64,000 nt of DNA from Asterias rubens. Lineage: Eukaryota; Echinodermata; Asteroidea; Forcipulatida; Asteriidae. The notes below the pieces were generated by a model. That model was given only the letters and a program-made list of their open reading frames with translations. It had not been told where the DNA came from and did not search any database. This document shows positions 1 through 11,190 of this stretch, in pieces. The stretch is from positions 4,803,883 to 4,867,882 of the forward strand of contig NC_047081.1 of the NCBI RefSeq assembly GCF_902459465.1. Reading direction: 5' to 3'. How positions within the stretch are numbered: the first letter of the stretch is position 1; each line of letters starts with the position of its first letter. The position numbers and the translations under genes are program-made.

Positions 1-412
1 TTCAGCTATTATATATTAGAACAGGAAAAATCTTGAACAAATAATGTTCATTTATAAGTAGGTCATTGATTTTAATCAATGACAAAACATTTCGATGGTG
101 AAAGGATGGGGATAATTGATATAGGCGTACCAGAGATATGCTTATTTCAATCGGATGGCGTAACAACATTTATGTTCGAGTCAATTTGAGAGGTGTGTTA
201 ATCTTCAAGGAGGCCAGGTACGATAGAAGAGCTGGACTTCAGTGGATTTTTTTCTTACATGATATAGCCAACAAAACTAAACGTTTTTTTTTCAGGGCCA
301 AGAATAACCCAAAGGCTTATTTAAGAACCAACGAATCACGAAACCCAAAACGGCCCCTTTTAGGGCCACTTAAAAAACAATAGAGAAAAGAAAGACATTG
401 GCACATTCCCTC
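1..412. other. No gene seen; left edge
   Basis: Nothing coding or repetitive is recognisable in this unique-looking AT-rich stretch. The short open frame at 138-383 has no family features and I do not treat it as a gene. Confidence 0.5.
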
Positions 413-532
413 CTTAAAGGCAGTGGACACTATTAGTAATTACTCAAAATAATTATCATCATAAAACCTTTCTTGATTACGGATAATGGGGACAGGTTGG
501 TAGTATAAAACAGTGTGTGAAACAGCTCCCTC
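413..532 (+). mobile_element. MITE family A, truncated copy
   Basis: It begins with the family terminus TTAAAGGCAGTGGACACTAT and continues like the other copies in this window (complete copies at 18656-19044 and 25940-26320). It stops abruptly at 532, where the segmentally duplicated block begins. The family is about 380 bp, has inverted TTAAAGG ends and has no coding capacity. The breakpoint inside this copy suggests the duplicated block was inserted into it. Confidence 0.7.
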
Positions 533-1012
533 GGCCGAAGTGATGCCCTTTATATAAAGCTGGTTCACAATGTCCTCATCAACTCACGACCATCTGCTAT
601 TGATACTTAAACCCGTGATGTCGACTGATGACTGATTGCAACTACATCAACCTCTATAGTTCATGGAATAGTTACTCCATGGAATAGCAGTACACAGCTT
701 GACGAAAACATCTTGTCCACCAGACTGGGTTTTAAAGTAACGCTTATAACTTAACACATGTCAAAGATAATGTTTCATTTGAAATTGATTAGATCATAGA
801 TTAGATTGTGATAAAGTGCCGTAAAGATTTGTGTATTTGAAATAAAATATTCTCGAAACTTAATCCATTTACATGCAAATCATTCATTATGCTTAGATAT
901 CATAATAAATCAGAAGTATTTCGAACCTTTATTACTTTTTATCGAACTTGTTGATGTATCACTATTACTCCAACTTACAGGTTGTATCAAGACCGTGGCA
1001 TTTAACTTATAG
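533..1012. repeat. Segmental duplication, copy 1
   Basis: This 480-bp block is repeated almost identically, in the same orientation, at 10459-10943. I count fewer than ten differences by eye, roughly 98% identity. Both copies run directly into the 44-bp minisatellite, so block plus minisatellite form one duplicated unit. No coding potential was recognised. Confidence 0.9.
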
Positions 1013-2695
1013 TAGACACTCTACCCGGGATAGCGTGGGATTGTTGTCGTGCTGTTATGACACTTTACCCGGGATAGCGTGGGATTGTTGTCGCGCTGTG
1101 ACACTTTACCCGGGATAGCGTGGGATTGTTGTCGTGCTGTGATGACACTTTACCCGGGGTAGCGTTGGATTGTGGCCGTGCTGTGATGACACTCTACCCG
1201 GGATAGCGTGGGATTGTGGCCGTGCTGTGATGACACTTTACCCGGGGGTAGCGTGGGATTGTGGCCGTGCTGTGATGACACTCTAACCGGGGGTAGCGTG
1301 GGATTGTGGCCGTGCTGTGATGACACTCTACCCGGGGGTAGCGTGGGATTGTGGCCGTGCTGTGATGACACTCTACCTGGGGTAGCGTTGGATTGTTGTC
1401 GTGCTGTGATGGCACTTTACCCGGGGTAGCGTTGGATTGTGGCCGTGCTGTGATGACACTCTACCCGGGATAGCGTGGGATTGTGGCCGTGCTGTGATGA
1501 CACTTTACCCGGGGTAGCAATGGATTGTGGCCGTGCTGTGATGACACTCTAACCGGGGGTAGCGTGGGATTGTGGCCGTGCTGTGATGACACTCTACCCG
1601 GGGATAGCGTGGGATTGTGGCCGTGCTGTGATGACACTCTACCTGGGGTAGCGTTGGATTGTTGTCGTGCTGTGATGGCACTTTACCCGGGGTAGCGTTG
1701 GATTGTGGCCGTGCTGTGATGACACTCTACCCGGGATAGCGTGGGATTGTGGCCGTGCTGTGATGACACTTTACCCGGGGTAGCAATGGATTGTGGCCGT
1801 GCTGTGATGACACTCTAACCGGGGGTAGCGTGGGATTGTGGCCGTGCTGTGATGACACTCTACCCGGGGATAGCGTGGGATTGTGGCCGTGCTGTGATGA
1901 CACTCTACCTGGGGTAGCGTGGGATTGTGGCCGTGCTGTGATGACACTCTACCCGGGGTAGCGTGGGATCGTTGCCGTGCTGTGATGACACGCTACCCCG
2001 GGGTAGCGTGGGATCGTTGCCGTGCTGTGATGACACTCTACGTGGGGTAGCGTGGGATTGTTGTTGTGCTGTGATGACACTCTATCCGGGGTAGCGTTGG
2101 ATTGTGGCCGTGCTGTGATGACACTCTACCCCGGGGTAGCGTGGGATCGTTGCCGTGCTGTGATGACACTCTACCCGGGGTAGCGTGGGATTGTGGCCGT
2201 GCTGTGATGACACTCAACCCGGGGGTAGCGTGGGATTGTTGTTGTGCTGTGATGACACTTTACCCGGGGTAGCGTTGGATTGTGGCCGTGCTGTGATGAC
2301 ACTCTACCCGGGGTACCGTTGGATTGTGGCCGTGCTGTGATGACACTCTACCCGGGGTAGCGTGGGATCGTTGCCGTGCTGTGATGACACTCTACCCCGG
2401 GGTAGCGTGGGATCGTTGCCGTGCTGTGATGACACTCTACCCGGGGTAGCGTGGGATTGTTGTTGTGCTGTGATGACACTCTACGTGGGGTAGCGTTGGA
2501 TTGTGGCCGTGCTGTGATGACACTCTACCCGGGGTAGCGTGGGATCGTTGCCGTGCTGTGTTGACACTCTACCCCGGGGTAGCGTGGGATCGTTGCCGTG
2601 CTGTGATGACACTTTACCCGGGGTAGCGTGGGATTGTGGCCGTGCTGTGATGACACTCTACCCGGGGTAGCGTGGGATTGTTGCCGTGCTGTGAT
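1013..2695. repeat. 44-bp minisatellite, about 38 copies
   Basis: Tandem array of a 44-bp unit containing a CCCGGGGTAGCGTGGGATTG core. Units vary at a few fixed positions (GGATAG/GGGTAG, TGGCCG/TTGTCG, GTGGGA/GTTGGA). A six-unit block of about 266 bp repeats as a higher-order unit (compare 1375 onward with 1641 onward). Open frames here on both strands (73 aa) are repeat translations, not genes. Confidence 0.97.
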
Positions 2696-3319
2696 TGATG
2701 TCGTATGTTGAGCAACTGCTATAGCTCAGCAGGCCTCAGCAAGTCTTAGAAGAAAATAAACAATAGTTATTATATAATTATAAATTGTTGTATCCATACT
2801 TTCAAATTGCTTTAAATCATTTTTAACCAACTGCTAACTATAAGAGTTAATAACCGGTTAAGGTTATCCATTATTAAACTATCACGTAAACTTAAGTTTG
2901 GTTCAGTTAATTTACCAACTGCCAAGTACCTTCTACGTGGCTCATAATAGTAAGATCTTTACAAATACATTTCTTTTCTTTTTTCTTCGATCTTACAGTA
3001 TTTAACAGTTAAAACCAAACATATAAATTCTCAAATTAATTAACAAATAAATCAGGTTATTGAGGGGCAACTCGCCCTAGTCGCCCTTTCGTGTAAGACC
3101 TTATAACATGTATATAATAAATGTACATGTATTCAAAATCATTGAAGAGCCCAAATTGCCTTGTTTTGCATCCAAAAAAGGACTCCTTAACCGTAAATAT
3201 AGCTGAAAACATTGCAAAATAGGTTAATGGAATGGCAGTAATGGAGGGGTGGAGTGGCGATTGGAGACTGGTGTTGAGGTCATGAAGTCCTCGTAAATCG
3301 GTCACTTACGTGGCTCTAA
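2696..3319. other. AT-rich spacer, no gene seen
   Basis: No family-level coding signal or repeat is visible between the minisatellite and the next transposon-like block. Confidence 0.5.
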
Positions 3320-5689
3320 AGCCCTTTTCACACGACAAAGTCAAAATAGGGTCCTTGGTCCCCGGTGCCCGTTGTCTTGACCAAGGACGTTGGTCAAACT
3401 CAAACAGGACCTTTCACACGACGCAGAAACCAACGTCCCGTATCTCAGAACATTCGTCTTTTGTGGTGCTAAAGGTCAACATTGTTTATTGTCCATTTCA
3501 CTGATATCTGCATCGCCAACGTATGTACCAATCATTTTCCTGCACTGTCTTGAGTCGGCGGCCCCTGAAAAAGATTTTGTTTTGGACCGTTGGAATGAAC
3601 GTGTAGTTGTGTTGCTCGAAACATTTACTCATGCTCCGACCACCAAATTCCAATGGCAGAAAAGGTTACAATCGATAATAAACTGGGGAGTGCAGATTCT
3701 TACCGATGAATGTTGTCATAAATCTGGCACACATTTTGTTGCCCACTGAATTTTTTTTTTTATAAATCCGTGGTGTTCTATGCTCGACCTTGAAACTTAT
3801 CGAACGAATGCTACGTAGGCCTACTCCTACAACTATGCTGGAATTTCATTTTAAAAACATCTAACGGTTTTAGGGAAAATCAAATTGATTTTCGAGAGTG
3901 AACTATTTAAAACATATTTCCACGATCTCATGCTAAACATTGAAAACTTCCTCTCTTGAATGAGTCGTGCACACACGTTCTCATAAACACTCTCAACGGG
4001 TTTAACGTTATCATATAACGGGGTCGAACATCTTGATTTTCTTGCACCATGTGTTTCTTCTTACGCAAGCAATTCACATTCACACAGCACACACGGACGA
4101 TCGTGGTATAATTTTCACAACGTTGTACCGAAGTCTGGATCTTGGTCTTAAAAGGTATCTAGCATGAAACGCTACCTAAGCGAACGCATGACTTATAATA
4201 TGACGTATAACGTAAGCTGCACTGAAACCCCAGCCCAAGCTCCCATTCATCACTGGTTCTGGGATTGACGACTGACAAACGATCTGCCCAGCGCACATTG
4301 CATGCATTTTCCGCTTGACTAAACACTGGCGCTACCTACAAGCGAACGTTATGATGACCTATAATATGACGTTTAACGTAAGTTGCCCTGACCACACTGA
4401 CGTTGTCGAGTATAGTGACTGGCCATAAACTCCTTTTAAATGTCTATCAGATTAGCGCGCTGGGAACTTGCAACCTGCTGCCCGGCGCACATTGTCCACT
4501 TGACAATAAGCCAGAATGTAACTTCACCTACCATAGGTATAAATGTAGACACAAACGTGATTTAAAGTTGGTTCACTGTGAAACCAAACTTAAAGGTGGT
4601 AAAATCTTTCAAACTTGGCCTTTGAAGAAAATGTGCTTCTTTCTTGAATTGTTAAGTAATGTGGTCATATTGTTTGCTTATAAAAGCAATAGTTTCGTAA
4701 CAAAATACCAAAAACTCTTACAATTAGCTTTAGATTACAACAAAATATTTTGTTCATGTATGTATCACTTCAGTTTGAAGTTTTATTCTACTCTTATATT
4801 GTTTGACACAGATTTTTGAAGAAATCTTTACGATGTAAATTCAGTTTTCGGAAAATGTTGAGAAAAAAACAAAATGCGAGAAAGTCACGTTTGTGACACC
4901 TGCCCCCCTCTACATGAAACATAGAACTTGATATTTCCGTGAGAACCAATGTGTCAATTCCAGATAGGAAGGACATCGGGAAAGTATGGAACTTAAAATA
5001 AACATGTTGTTATCGGTTTTTCACTATTTTGTCGTGACTCAGATGACCGATCCATTTCAAACTTCTACAGGTTTTTATGTTTGTGGTGGATTACATAAAG
5101 TGCTTATCACTGCTAGCAACTGTTTTGTTAGCAAAAAAAAAAAAAAAAAAAAAAAATCTGCACTAAAAATTGAATGAAACTGAGTAAGCACATGTATTTA
5201 ATAACAGAAGTTACATCCACATCCCTGGCAAGGTATACATTTACAAGTTTTTTTTCCTTCTCAGGCATGGCAAAGCCCCTGCTATGTACCCCTCTCAGCC
5301 AGTTTTTCTGATTGCTCCTAACGTAAAGCCCTCATTCTGGGGCCCATATTGCCCTTTATTAGAGTAATATCAAACAATGTAATTTCGCAATCGCCGGTGT
5401 AAAGCTCCGGACAATGCATGCAATGGGCAGATCGTCTATCATTCATCGGAGCCACTGAATGGAGTTTAATAGGGCCAGTTACTTTAATACCAAGGCAATT
5501 TCAGTGCAGCTTACGTTATACGTCATATTATAAGTTATACATTCTTTTTAGCGTTTCATGCTAGATACCTAAAAAGACCAGAGACCCGTGCCTATTTAAG
5601 CAGAGGTACCTTTCACACGATGTAGATTTAACAACGTTGTGTTCTTAAGACCAAGGACCCCCTGCTTATTTTCCTCGTGTAAAAAGGCT
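3320..5689. mobile_element. TIR DNA element, non-autonomous, about 2.4 kb
   Basis: The left end AGCCCTTTTCACACGACAAA matches the reverse complement of the right end (ACACGAGGAAAATAAGC side). Subterminal blocks also pair: the 'rule' GGTCCTTGGTC occurs inverted at both ends, and 4127-4320 is inverted at about 5380-5580. The interior holds a tandem duplication of about 190 bp (4140-4320 against 4330-4500). Short frames inside (3390-3749, 4403-4819) resemble no transposase I know. Probably a non-autonomous element of Harbinger-like type; the superfamily is a guess. Confidence 0.6.
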
Positions 5690-5934
5690 TATTAAAGTAA
5701 GACTTTAGTAAGACTTTAGTAAGCCCTTACGTGTTATTCACAAAGCATTCGTATCGCTTTACTACCGCGTTACTTACTAAACCTCTCGTAACGCCTTCTT
5801 AAGCGGGAACGCGCTTGAGCTGAACAGTCATTGATTTGTTATGTAATTCACTGGAGCGTGATCTCATTGTCCAGAACGAGTATTTATACAGTGACTGGAC
5901 TGGCTACAGTCACCCTGCAAACATGGAGCAGAGC

Positions 5935-6240
5935 CAGACTAAAGCAAGGAGGAAGACCGTTCAACGCAAGGAGGAGGCAAAGGGGAATCATTGGAAGGCG
6001 AAGTTTCTCGCCTGCTGAGATAGTGAAGTTAGTTGACCTTGTTGCATTGAATTGGTAGGTTCTTAACAACAAATTTTCAGATGTTGTAAGTTTGTAACGC
6101 TGAAGAGAAAGGCCGACACCTGGGCAAATCGCGGAGAATCATCTGTGTTGGAAAAGTCCTCAGAACTACCAAAGTGGTACATCACAAATGGGATGACATT
6201 CAGAGATTTCGCAAGCTTTCACACGACGCAAACATGCAAT
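5935..6240 (+). pseudogene. Myb/SANT-like DNA-binding fragment (Harbinger-type), broken
   Basis: Frames here read as a basic linker followed by a segment like RRSFSPAEIVKLVDLVALNW, then (after a stop or shift) VLNNKFSD and a W..IAENH-like stretch. This order resembles the NAIF1/Myb-SANT fold carried by Harbinger transposons and related host genes. The frame is interrupted, so no intact protein is made. Identification is by motif pattern only. Confidence 0.4.
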
Positions 6241-6364
6241 GAGAGTACAAAATGTAGTTGGTTACCCCTAAACTAAAAATATAAGATAAATAAATAAACG
6301 AAGTAAATAAATAAACGAAGTAAATACTACAGAGCAACTCGTTCGCACCTTTGTAACCTCCCGA

Positions 6365-6825
6365 CTTGACATGGGAAACTCTCTCCTCTATGGACTGCAT
6401 AATAATCAAATTTACCGCTTATCTCGTCTTCAAAATATTGCCGTCAGAATTGTAACCCGGTCCAACACTAGAGTCACATCACACCTATCCTACAATATCT
6501 ACATTGGCTACCCATTAAGGATAAATCATCTTCAATATCCTTGTGTATGTCTATCGCTCATATCAAAAGGCACTTTATTACTATTAACTAAATAATCACC
6601 ATATCTCTCAGAAGGACTCCGACCCCATACTCCCAACCGCCAGTCTTCGTGCGATCTAATAGCAAACATCTTTTAAGGAAACCCCTGGCCAAAACATCAT
6701 TGGGTGAAAGATCATTTACTTCTGCTGCTCCTTCATTATGGAACGACTCGCCCGATCATGTTAAACTTTCTCCATCAATAGTGTTCAAAACTTCCCTCAA
6801 GCCTCATCTAATGAGGACTTCATAA
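6365..6825 (+). pseudogene. Non-LTR retrotransposon RT C-terminal fragment (LINE)
   Basis: The frame at 6371 reads GNSLLYGLHNNQIYRLSRLQ followed by NIAVRIVTRS, typical of the region after the catalytic core in CR1/Jockey-type reverse transcriptases. After frameshifts, a W-L-P-like stretch and a terminal block (ERSFTSAAPSLWND, then FKTSLKPHL) follow in order. Stops and shifts make it dead. A simple TTATTATTACTATTAACTAA tail follows at about 6900, consistent with a LINE 3' end. Confidence 0.75.
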
Positions 6826-7267
6826 CTTTTTCCCCATTTCTTGTGTCACTGCGCCATGAGCATTTTTAGATGGATACCCGCGCATTATACATGCCCACTA
6901 TTATTATTACTATTAACTAAATAAATAAACATAAACAATTATTTAATGATGAAATAACAAAATCACGAAATATTTACTAAAAAGTGAGAAAAAATAGGTT
7001 TGAGAAAATGTCGCAAGGATTGTAGAACATATTAAAAATGGTTGTTATTGGTATAAAGCTCAATTCGCCCGAAAATGTTGGCCAGGAATGTTAAGAAAGG
7101 GTTTAAGGAAACGCTATGAAGCCGAAAACACCCCACGTAGCACTAGTAAGGACTTACGCACTCGATTGAAGTTACGAGTGCTTCGTGAATATGACGCAAC
7201 TCGCTAAGAACGAACTAATAACTCGTAAGTGCTTACTAAGGCCTAAGAAGGCTTCATGAATAAGGCC

Positions 7268-7950
7268 CCTGAAAGCAAATGTGCTTTTCCGTTCTGAGAA
7301 AGGCTTTTTCCCAGGCTGCTCATTGAAAATGTTTTGTGAAGCTGTTACGCAACATGTTCACAAAAGAAAAGCCCTTTTGTTAACCTGCGGACACCAACTC
7401 CTTATATTATTGCATTCTTGAGTTGCACAAAGGTAGCATAAACACAAACCCCATGATCAGTTGCCCATAAAGGAAATCAAGCTTAGCTTAATTTTTTTTA
7501 TTGAAGCAATTCGGATAAACACAAACAAGTTTGATTTGATTATTGAATTCATAAAAGGATTCGTACGTATAATAGTCATAACAAGAATAGTTTCCATAAC
7601 CTTTTATAGTAATTATAACCTATTACATGTATAAGCATTAGTAAAAATTCATGCGGCCTACAGTTAAAAATGAACAAAACACCACAAAGTTAAAATCAAA
7701 GTAATATATTACGAGGGTACAACCTCAAAGTGAGCGCTGATAACATAAGTCATGGCATATTATAATTATGTCACTGTTTTATCCAAAGTTCAACGCCATT
7801 TGGAGAGTTGAAGTTATCCTAGATTGGCAAATTTTTGGCGAGCTGCAGAGCAGTAAAAGTTTATTTTCAGGCTCAAACATTGACATTTGGATTTAAAAAA
7901 AAAACACTCAAAATTGTAATCTAAAACATTTAAAAATATTTGTTTAAACA
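7268..7950. other. AT-rich spacer, no gene seen
   Basis: No coding family and no clear repeat recognised. Confidence 0.5.
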
Positions 7951-7954
7951 AATA

Positions 7955-8420
7955 TCAAACTCTCCGTCACTGGTGCCAGTTGAATGAGCTAAAACATTGA
8001 TCAAAATAAACGGTCATAACTCCTAATTGCAATGATGTACTGACTTGAAACTAAAGTCAATTATTGCTCCTTACATGTAGATTCATATGAAAAGATAAAA
8101 CTCAAAGAGTTAATCACTGGTTTCAGTTGAGTGAGCATGTACTGACTTGAAATTTAAATCAAATTAATAATGTTTACATAAAGATGCATATGAAACGATA
8201 AAACTCAAAGAGTGCATCACTGGTTCCAGTTGAATGAGCTAAAACAATGAAAAACCTTAAATGGTCATAACTCCTTATTGAAATGATGTACCGATTTAAA
8301 ACTTTAATCAAATATTGCTGCTGACATGTATATAATATGAAAAGATGAAACTCAAAGATCACTGGTTCCAGTTGAATGAGTTAAATTTAAGCAATGAAAA
8401 CCTTAAATGGTCATTACTTC
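7955..8420. repeat. Tandem repeat, about 140-bp unit, 3-4 diverged copies
   Basis: A block containing CACTGGTTCCAGTTGAATGA, GGTCATAACTCC and a conserved CATATGAAAAGATAAAACTC segment recurs at about 7970, 8110, 8215 and 8355. Copies differ by indels. The array lies 200 bp downstream of the minus-strand CCDC3-like gene. Confidence 0.8.
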
Positions 8421-8624
8421 ATACGTGTCAATGTCCCCACCCCTTTGACCATCAGTTGATCAAATGATTGGTCTTTCCGTTAGTCATTGGTTCTATATCC
8501 TAGATATAAACATTTGAAAGTGTTTGATGTCCTAGACTGGACCGTTCCACATATCCAAAGGGGGATCAGACCCACAGCCGTGTAGTGTTTTCTGTGAGGT
8601 TTTGAAAGAACAACCAACATATTT

Positions 8625-9077
8625 TTATTCGGGTTTTTGGCAAGAATGCACATTTTGCACCCTGGCGAGGAGAGTTTGTGAAGCAGTTTCAGCAGCGGGT
8701 TGCATGTTAACCATATCAACCATCAGGTTTCCTCCTGTAGTATAAGGTGCTCGTGCTAACATTATGTAGGATCCCCCGGCGGTAACCATTGTGGATGAAC
8801 ACATGCCTCCATCATATCCGAACCCGAAGACGTTAACTTCTTTCGTGATCGGTAGAGACGTTTTGTAAACACAGTCGACTTCAAACTTGACCGTATACAT
8901 CCCATAGAATGGTGGTTGTGGCATGTGGATAACTCTACCCTTGAATGCAATTGCAGCATTCTCCAATCGGTCGACGAAGCTTTGTGGACGCCAGTCTCGA
9001 GTTGGAGAACACGATGCGGCAATGTGTACCTCGATTAATATCAAGACACAAATAGCAATTCCACACAGAGCCTTCAT
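8625..9077 (-). CDS. Secreted CCDC3-like domain protein, 150 aa
   Basis: A 150-residue single-exon reading frame with a clear signal peptide (residues 1-22, MKALCGIAICVLILIEVHIA, cleavage before a Cys). The mature part starts C-S-P..D-W-R-P-Q-S, then A..FKGRVI, a Y.V.FEVDCVY strand pair, a glycine-rich F-G-F-G-Y-D-G-G-M-C segment and a S-Y-I-M-L-A strand. This order resembles the N-terminal domain of CCDC3 (favine), a secreted vertebrate protein, without its coiled coil; an NTR/OB-like fold would also fit. The ATG is preceded by a good 3' splice site (TTTGTAG, exon from about 9088), so a 5' UTR intron is likely. The stop codon overlaps an AATAAA hexamer (GAATAAAAATA). It probably acts outside the cell; function is not known. 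Confidence 0.7.
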   Translation of the reverse strand: MKALCGIAICVLILIEVHIAASCSPTRDWRPQSFVDRLENAAIAFKGRVIHMPQPPFYGMYTVKFEVDCVYKTSLPITKEVNVFGFGYDGGMCSSTMVTAGGSYIMLARAPYTTGGNLMVDMVNMQPAAETASQTLLARVQNVHSCQKPE

Positions 9078-9088
9078 TATGGAAATCT

Positions 9089-9559
9089 ACAAACAAGAGA
9101 AAATACAGGCTATGAATAATCAAGTCAATTTAATTTGGGCAATGAACTGGTGTTCAAATTTGTATGAAGCTCAATGCGAGAAACAGAAAACTGATTTTTG
9201 GGGGTTGGTATTTGACTCGACCCAAAACGAAATTGAATCGCCGAATTCTGAATTTGAAACGCAGTAACAACTGGAAAAACAAAACAGCTTTAATTCGGAC
9301 GCATGAAAATTAAATTGACTGCTCATTTGCCGAATTTGACCGAGAAAACCTATATTAAAAAGCAACTGCGAAGTATCTGTACAAGTTATGCCCGTCTTGT
9401 GACGCGAGCATTATTCGAAGCTCCACATACATGTACAGTGCACAACATAACTATTGAAGTCAACTGATGAAGCGAGGGGACGGTAACAAATTCTAAGCGT
9501 GTTTTTTTTCCAGGGAAGATTTAGTATCAATTTGCATGTTTTACCTACCTTCAGCGTTT
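9089..9559. other. Upstream region of the CCDC3-like gene
   Basis: It begins with the likely intron acceptor at 9089-9100 (minus strand). No confident first exon or promoter was found, and no coding family is visible. Confidence 0.4.
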
Positions 9560-10325
9560 GCTAGAGAGCCCTTAAATACAATTTTGTGGGAGGAAAAGGT
9601 ACTCATGATGTTTTAAAACATATTCACAAATTATGGGAAAAATCAAGTGCACATCTGACAACAGATGAATCGGGTGAATTGGCAAAATTACTCACAGAAT
9701 ATACTGATTTAGATTTGGGTGAATACTCAGATATATGCATCCTATCATTACTGGCACGGCTACGCCAATCAAACATGTGGAGGACCCTGTTAGGTTTTGA
9801 AAATGAGGAAAAGGTTCATCTCGATTCATTGTTCAAAATGGGCGTTATAGAACCTTCAACTTCAGGATGGGCTTCACCCCCCAGTGCTCGTCAGAAAAAA
9901 AGGTGGACAAGTCTGTCACTGTATTGATTACAGAGCTCTTAATAATGTCACTGCTAAAGATCTTTCCCTTTACCAAATACACGTATAAGCCACTTCACAG
10001 GAGAAAGTCCGTTGTCAGCAGTAACAGACGTGCGCAGCTGGAACTCAGAAGTGGCTTATTGACGAATGTTTAGATGTTCTACAGGGAACCCAGTTCTTTA
10101 GAACCCTTGATACGACCAGTGGCTATTGTCAAAAAGAACTTGATGGCAGCGACAAAAACAAAACAGCCTTTTCAACAAAGTATGAATTGTTTCAATACTG
10201 TCGTATGCCTTTTGGGCTATGTAAATGCTCCAGTCACTGTTCAACGGTCGGTGAATTTGATACTAAGGGGATTGACTTTTGGAAGGAAGTTCTGGCCTAT
10301 TTGGACGATGTAATTATATCTTAGG
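9560..10325 (+). pseudogene. Ty3/gypsy-type pol fragment, degraded
   Basis: Reverse-transcriptase landmarks appear in order but in different frames: a GVIEPSTSGWASP-type entry block near 9840, a CIDYRALN-type block near 9930, FRTLDTTSGY near 10095, a CRMPFGL-type block near 10200, and a YLDDVI catalytic-box remnant near 10300. Frameshifts and stops separate them, so this is a dead remnant. No LTRs, gag or integrase were recognised nearby, so it is a partial copy of an LTR retrotransposon. Confidence 0.8.
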
Positions 10326-10458
10326 AAAGGATTTTGACGAAACTATGAGTACGTAAGGCAAAGTACTATAAATAAATTCACAACATTACTTACCTGTACC
10401 AGTACGTTAGCGCTACAGTTAGCATTCAGTCTTGATGTAACGAACTTTGGTTGGTTTA

Positions 10459-10943
10459 GGCCGAAGTGATGCCCTTTATATAAAGCTGGTTCACAATGTC
10501 CTCATCAACTCACGACCATCTGCTATTGATACTTAAACCCGTGATGTCGACTGATGACCGATTGCAACTACATCAACCTCTATAGTTCATGGAATAGTTA
10601 CTCCATGGAAAAGCAGTACACAGCTTGACGAAAACATCTTGTCCACCAGACTGGGTTTTAAAGTAACGCTTATAACTTAACACATGTCAAAGATAATGTT
10701 TCATTTGAAATTGATTAGATCATAGATTAGATTGTGATATAGTGCCGTAAAGATTTGTGTATTTGAAATAAACAATTCTCGAAACTTAATCCATTTACAT
10801 GCAAATCATTCATTATGCTTAGATATCATAATAAATCAGAAGTATTTCAAACCTTTATTACTTGTTATCGAACTTGTTGATGTATCACTATTACTCCAAC
10901 TTACAGGTTGTATCAAGACCGTGGCATTTAACTTATAGTAAAC
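10459..10943. repeat. Segmental duplication, copy 2
   Basis: Near-identical direct copy of 533-1012, starting at the shared GGCCGAAGTGATGCC and ending in the same minisatellite. The left junction differs from that of copy 1, so the two flanks are independent. Confidence 0.9.
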
Positions 10944-11190
10944 ACTCTACCCGGGATAGCGTGGGATTGTGGCCGTGCTGTGATGACACTTTACCCGGGG
11001 TAGCGTTGGATTGTGGCCGTGCTGTGATCCCACTCTAACCGGGGGTAGCGTGGGATTGTGGCCGTGCTGTGATGACACTCTACCCGGGGGTAACGTGGGA
11101 TTGTGGCCGTGCTGTGATGACACTCTACCTGGGGTAGCGTGGGATTGTTGTCGTGCTGTGATGGCACTTTACCTGGGGTAGCGTGGGATT
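10944..11190. repeat. 44-bp minisatellite, second array, about 5.5 units
   Basis: Same unit and variants as the 1013-2695 array but much shorter. It breaks in mid-unit at GGGATTGTGG and changes directly into the about 100-bp minisatellite. Confidence 0.95.

Larger units (their letters stand above)
5700..7267. mobile_element. Harbinger-like element, degraded, interrupted by a LINE
   Basis: The ends are loosely inverted: TTATTCACAAAGC near 5735 against GAAGGCTTCATGAATAAGGC near 7245, with further AGTAAGC/GCTTACT blocks. The interior holds a broken Myb/SANT-like coding fragment (5935-6240), as expected for the second protein of PIF/Harbinger elements, and a LINE tail inserted downstream of it. 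Boundaries are approximate. Confidence 0.45.

Noticed and set aside
4403..4819. 138-codon frame
   Set aside because: Inside a TIR element and overlapping its internal tandem duplication; no transposase motif.
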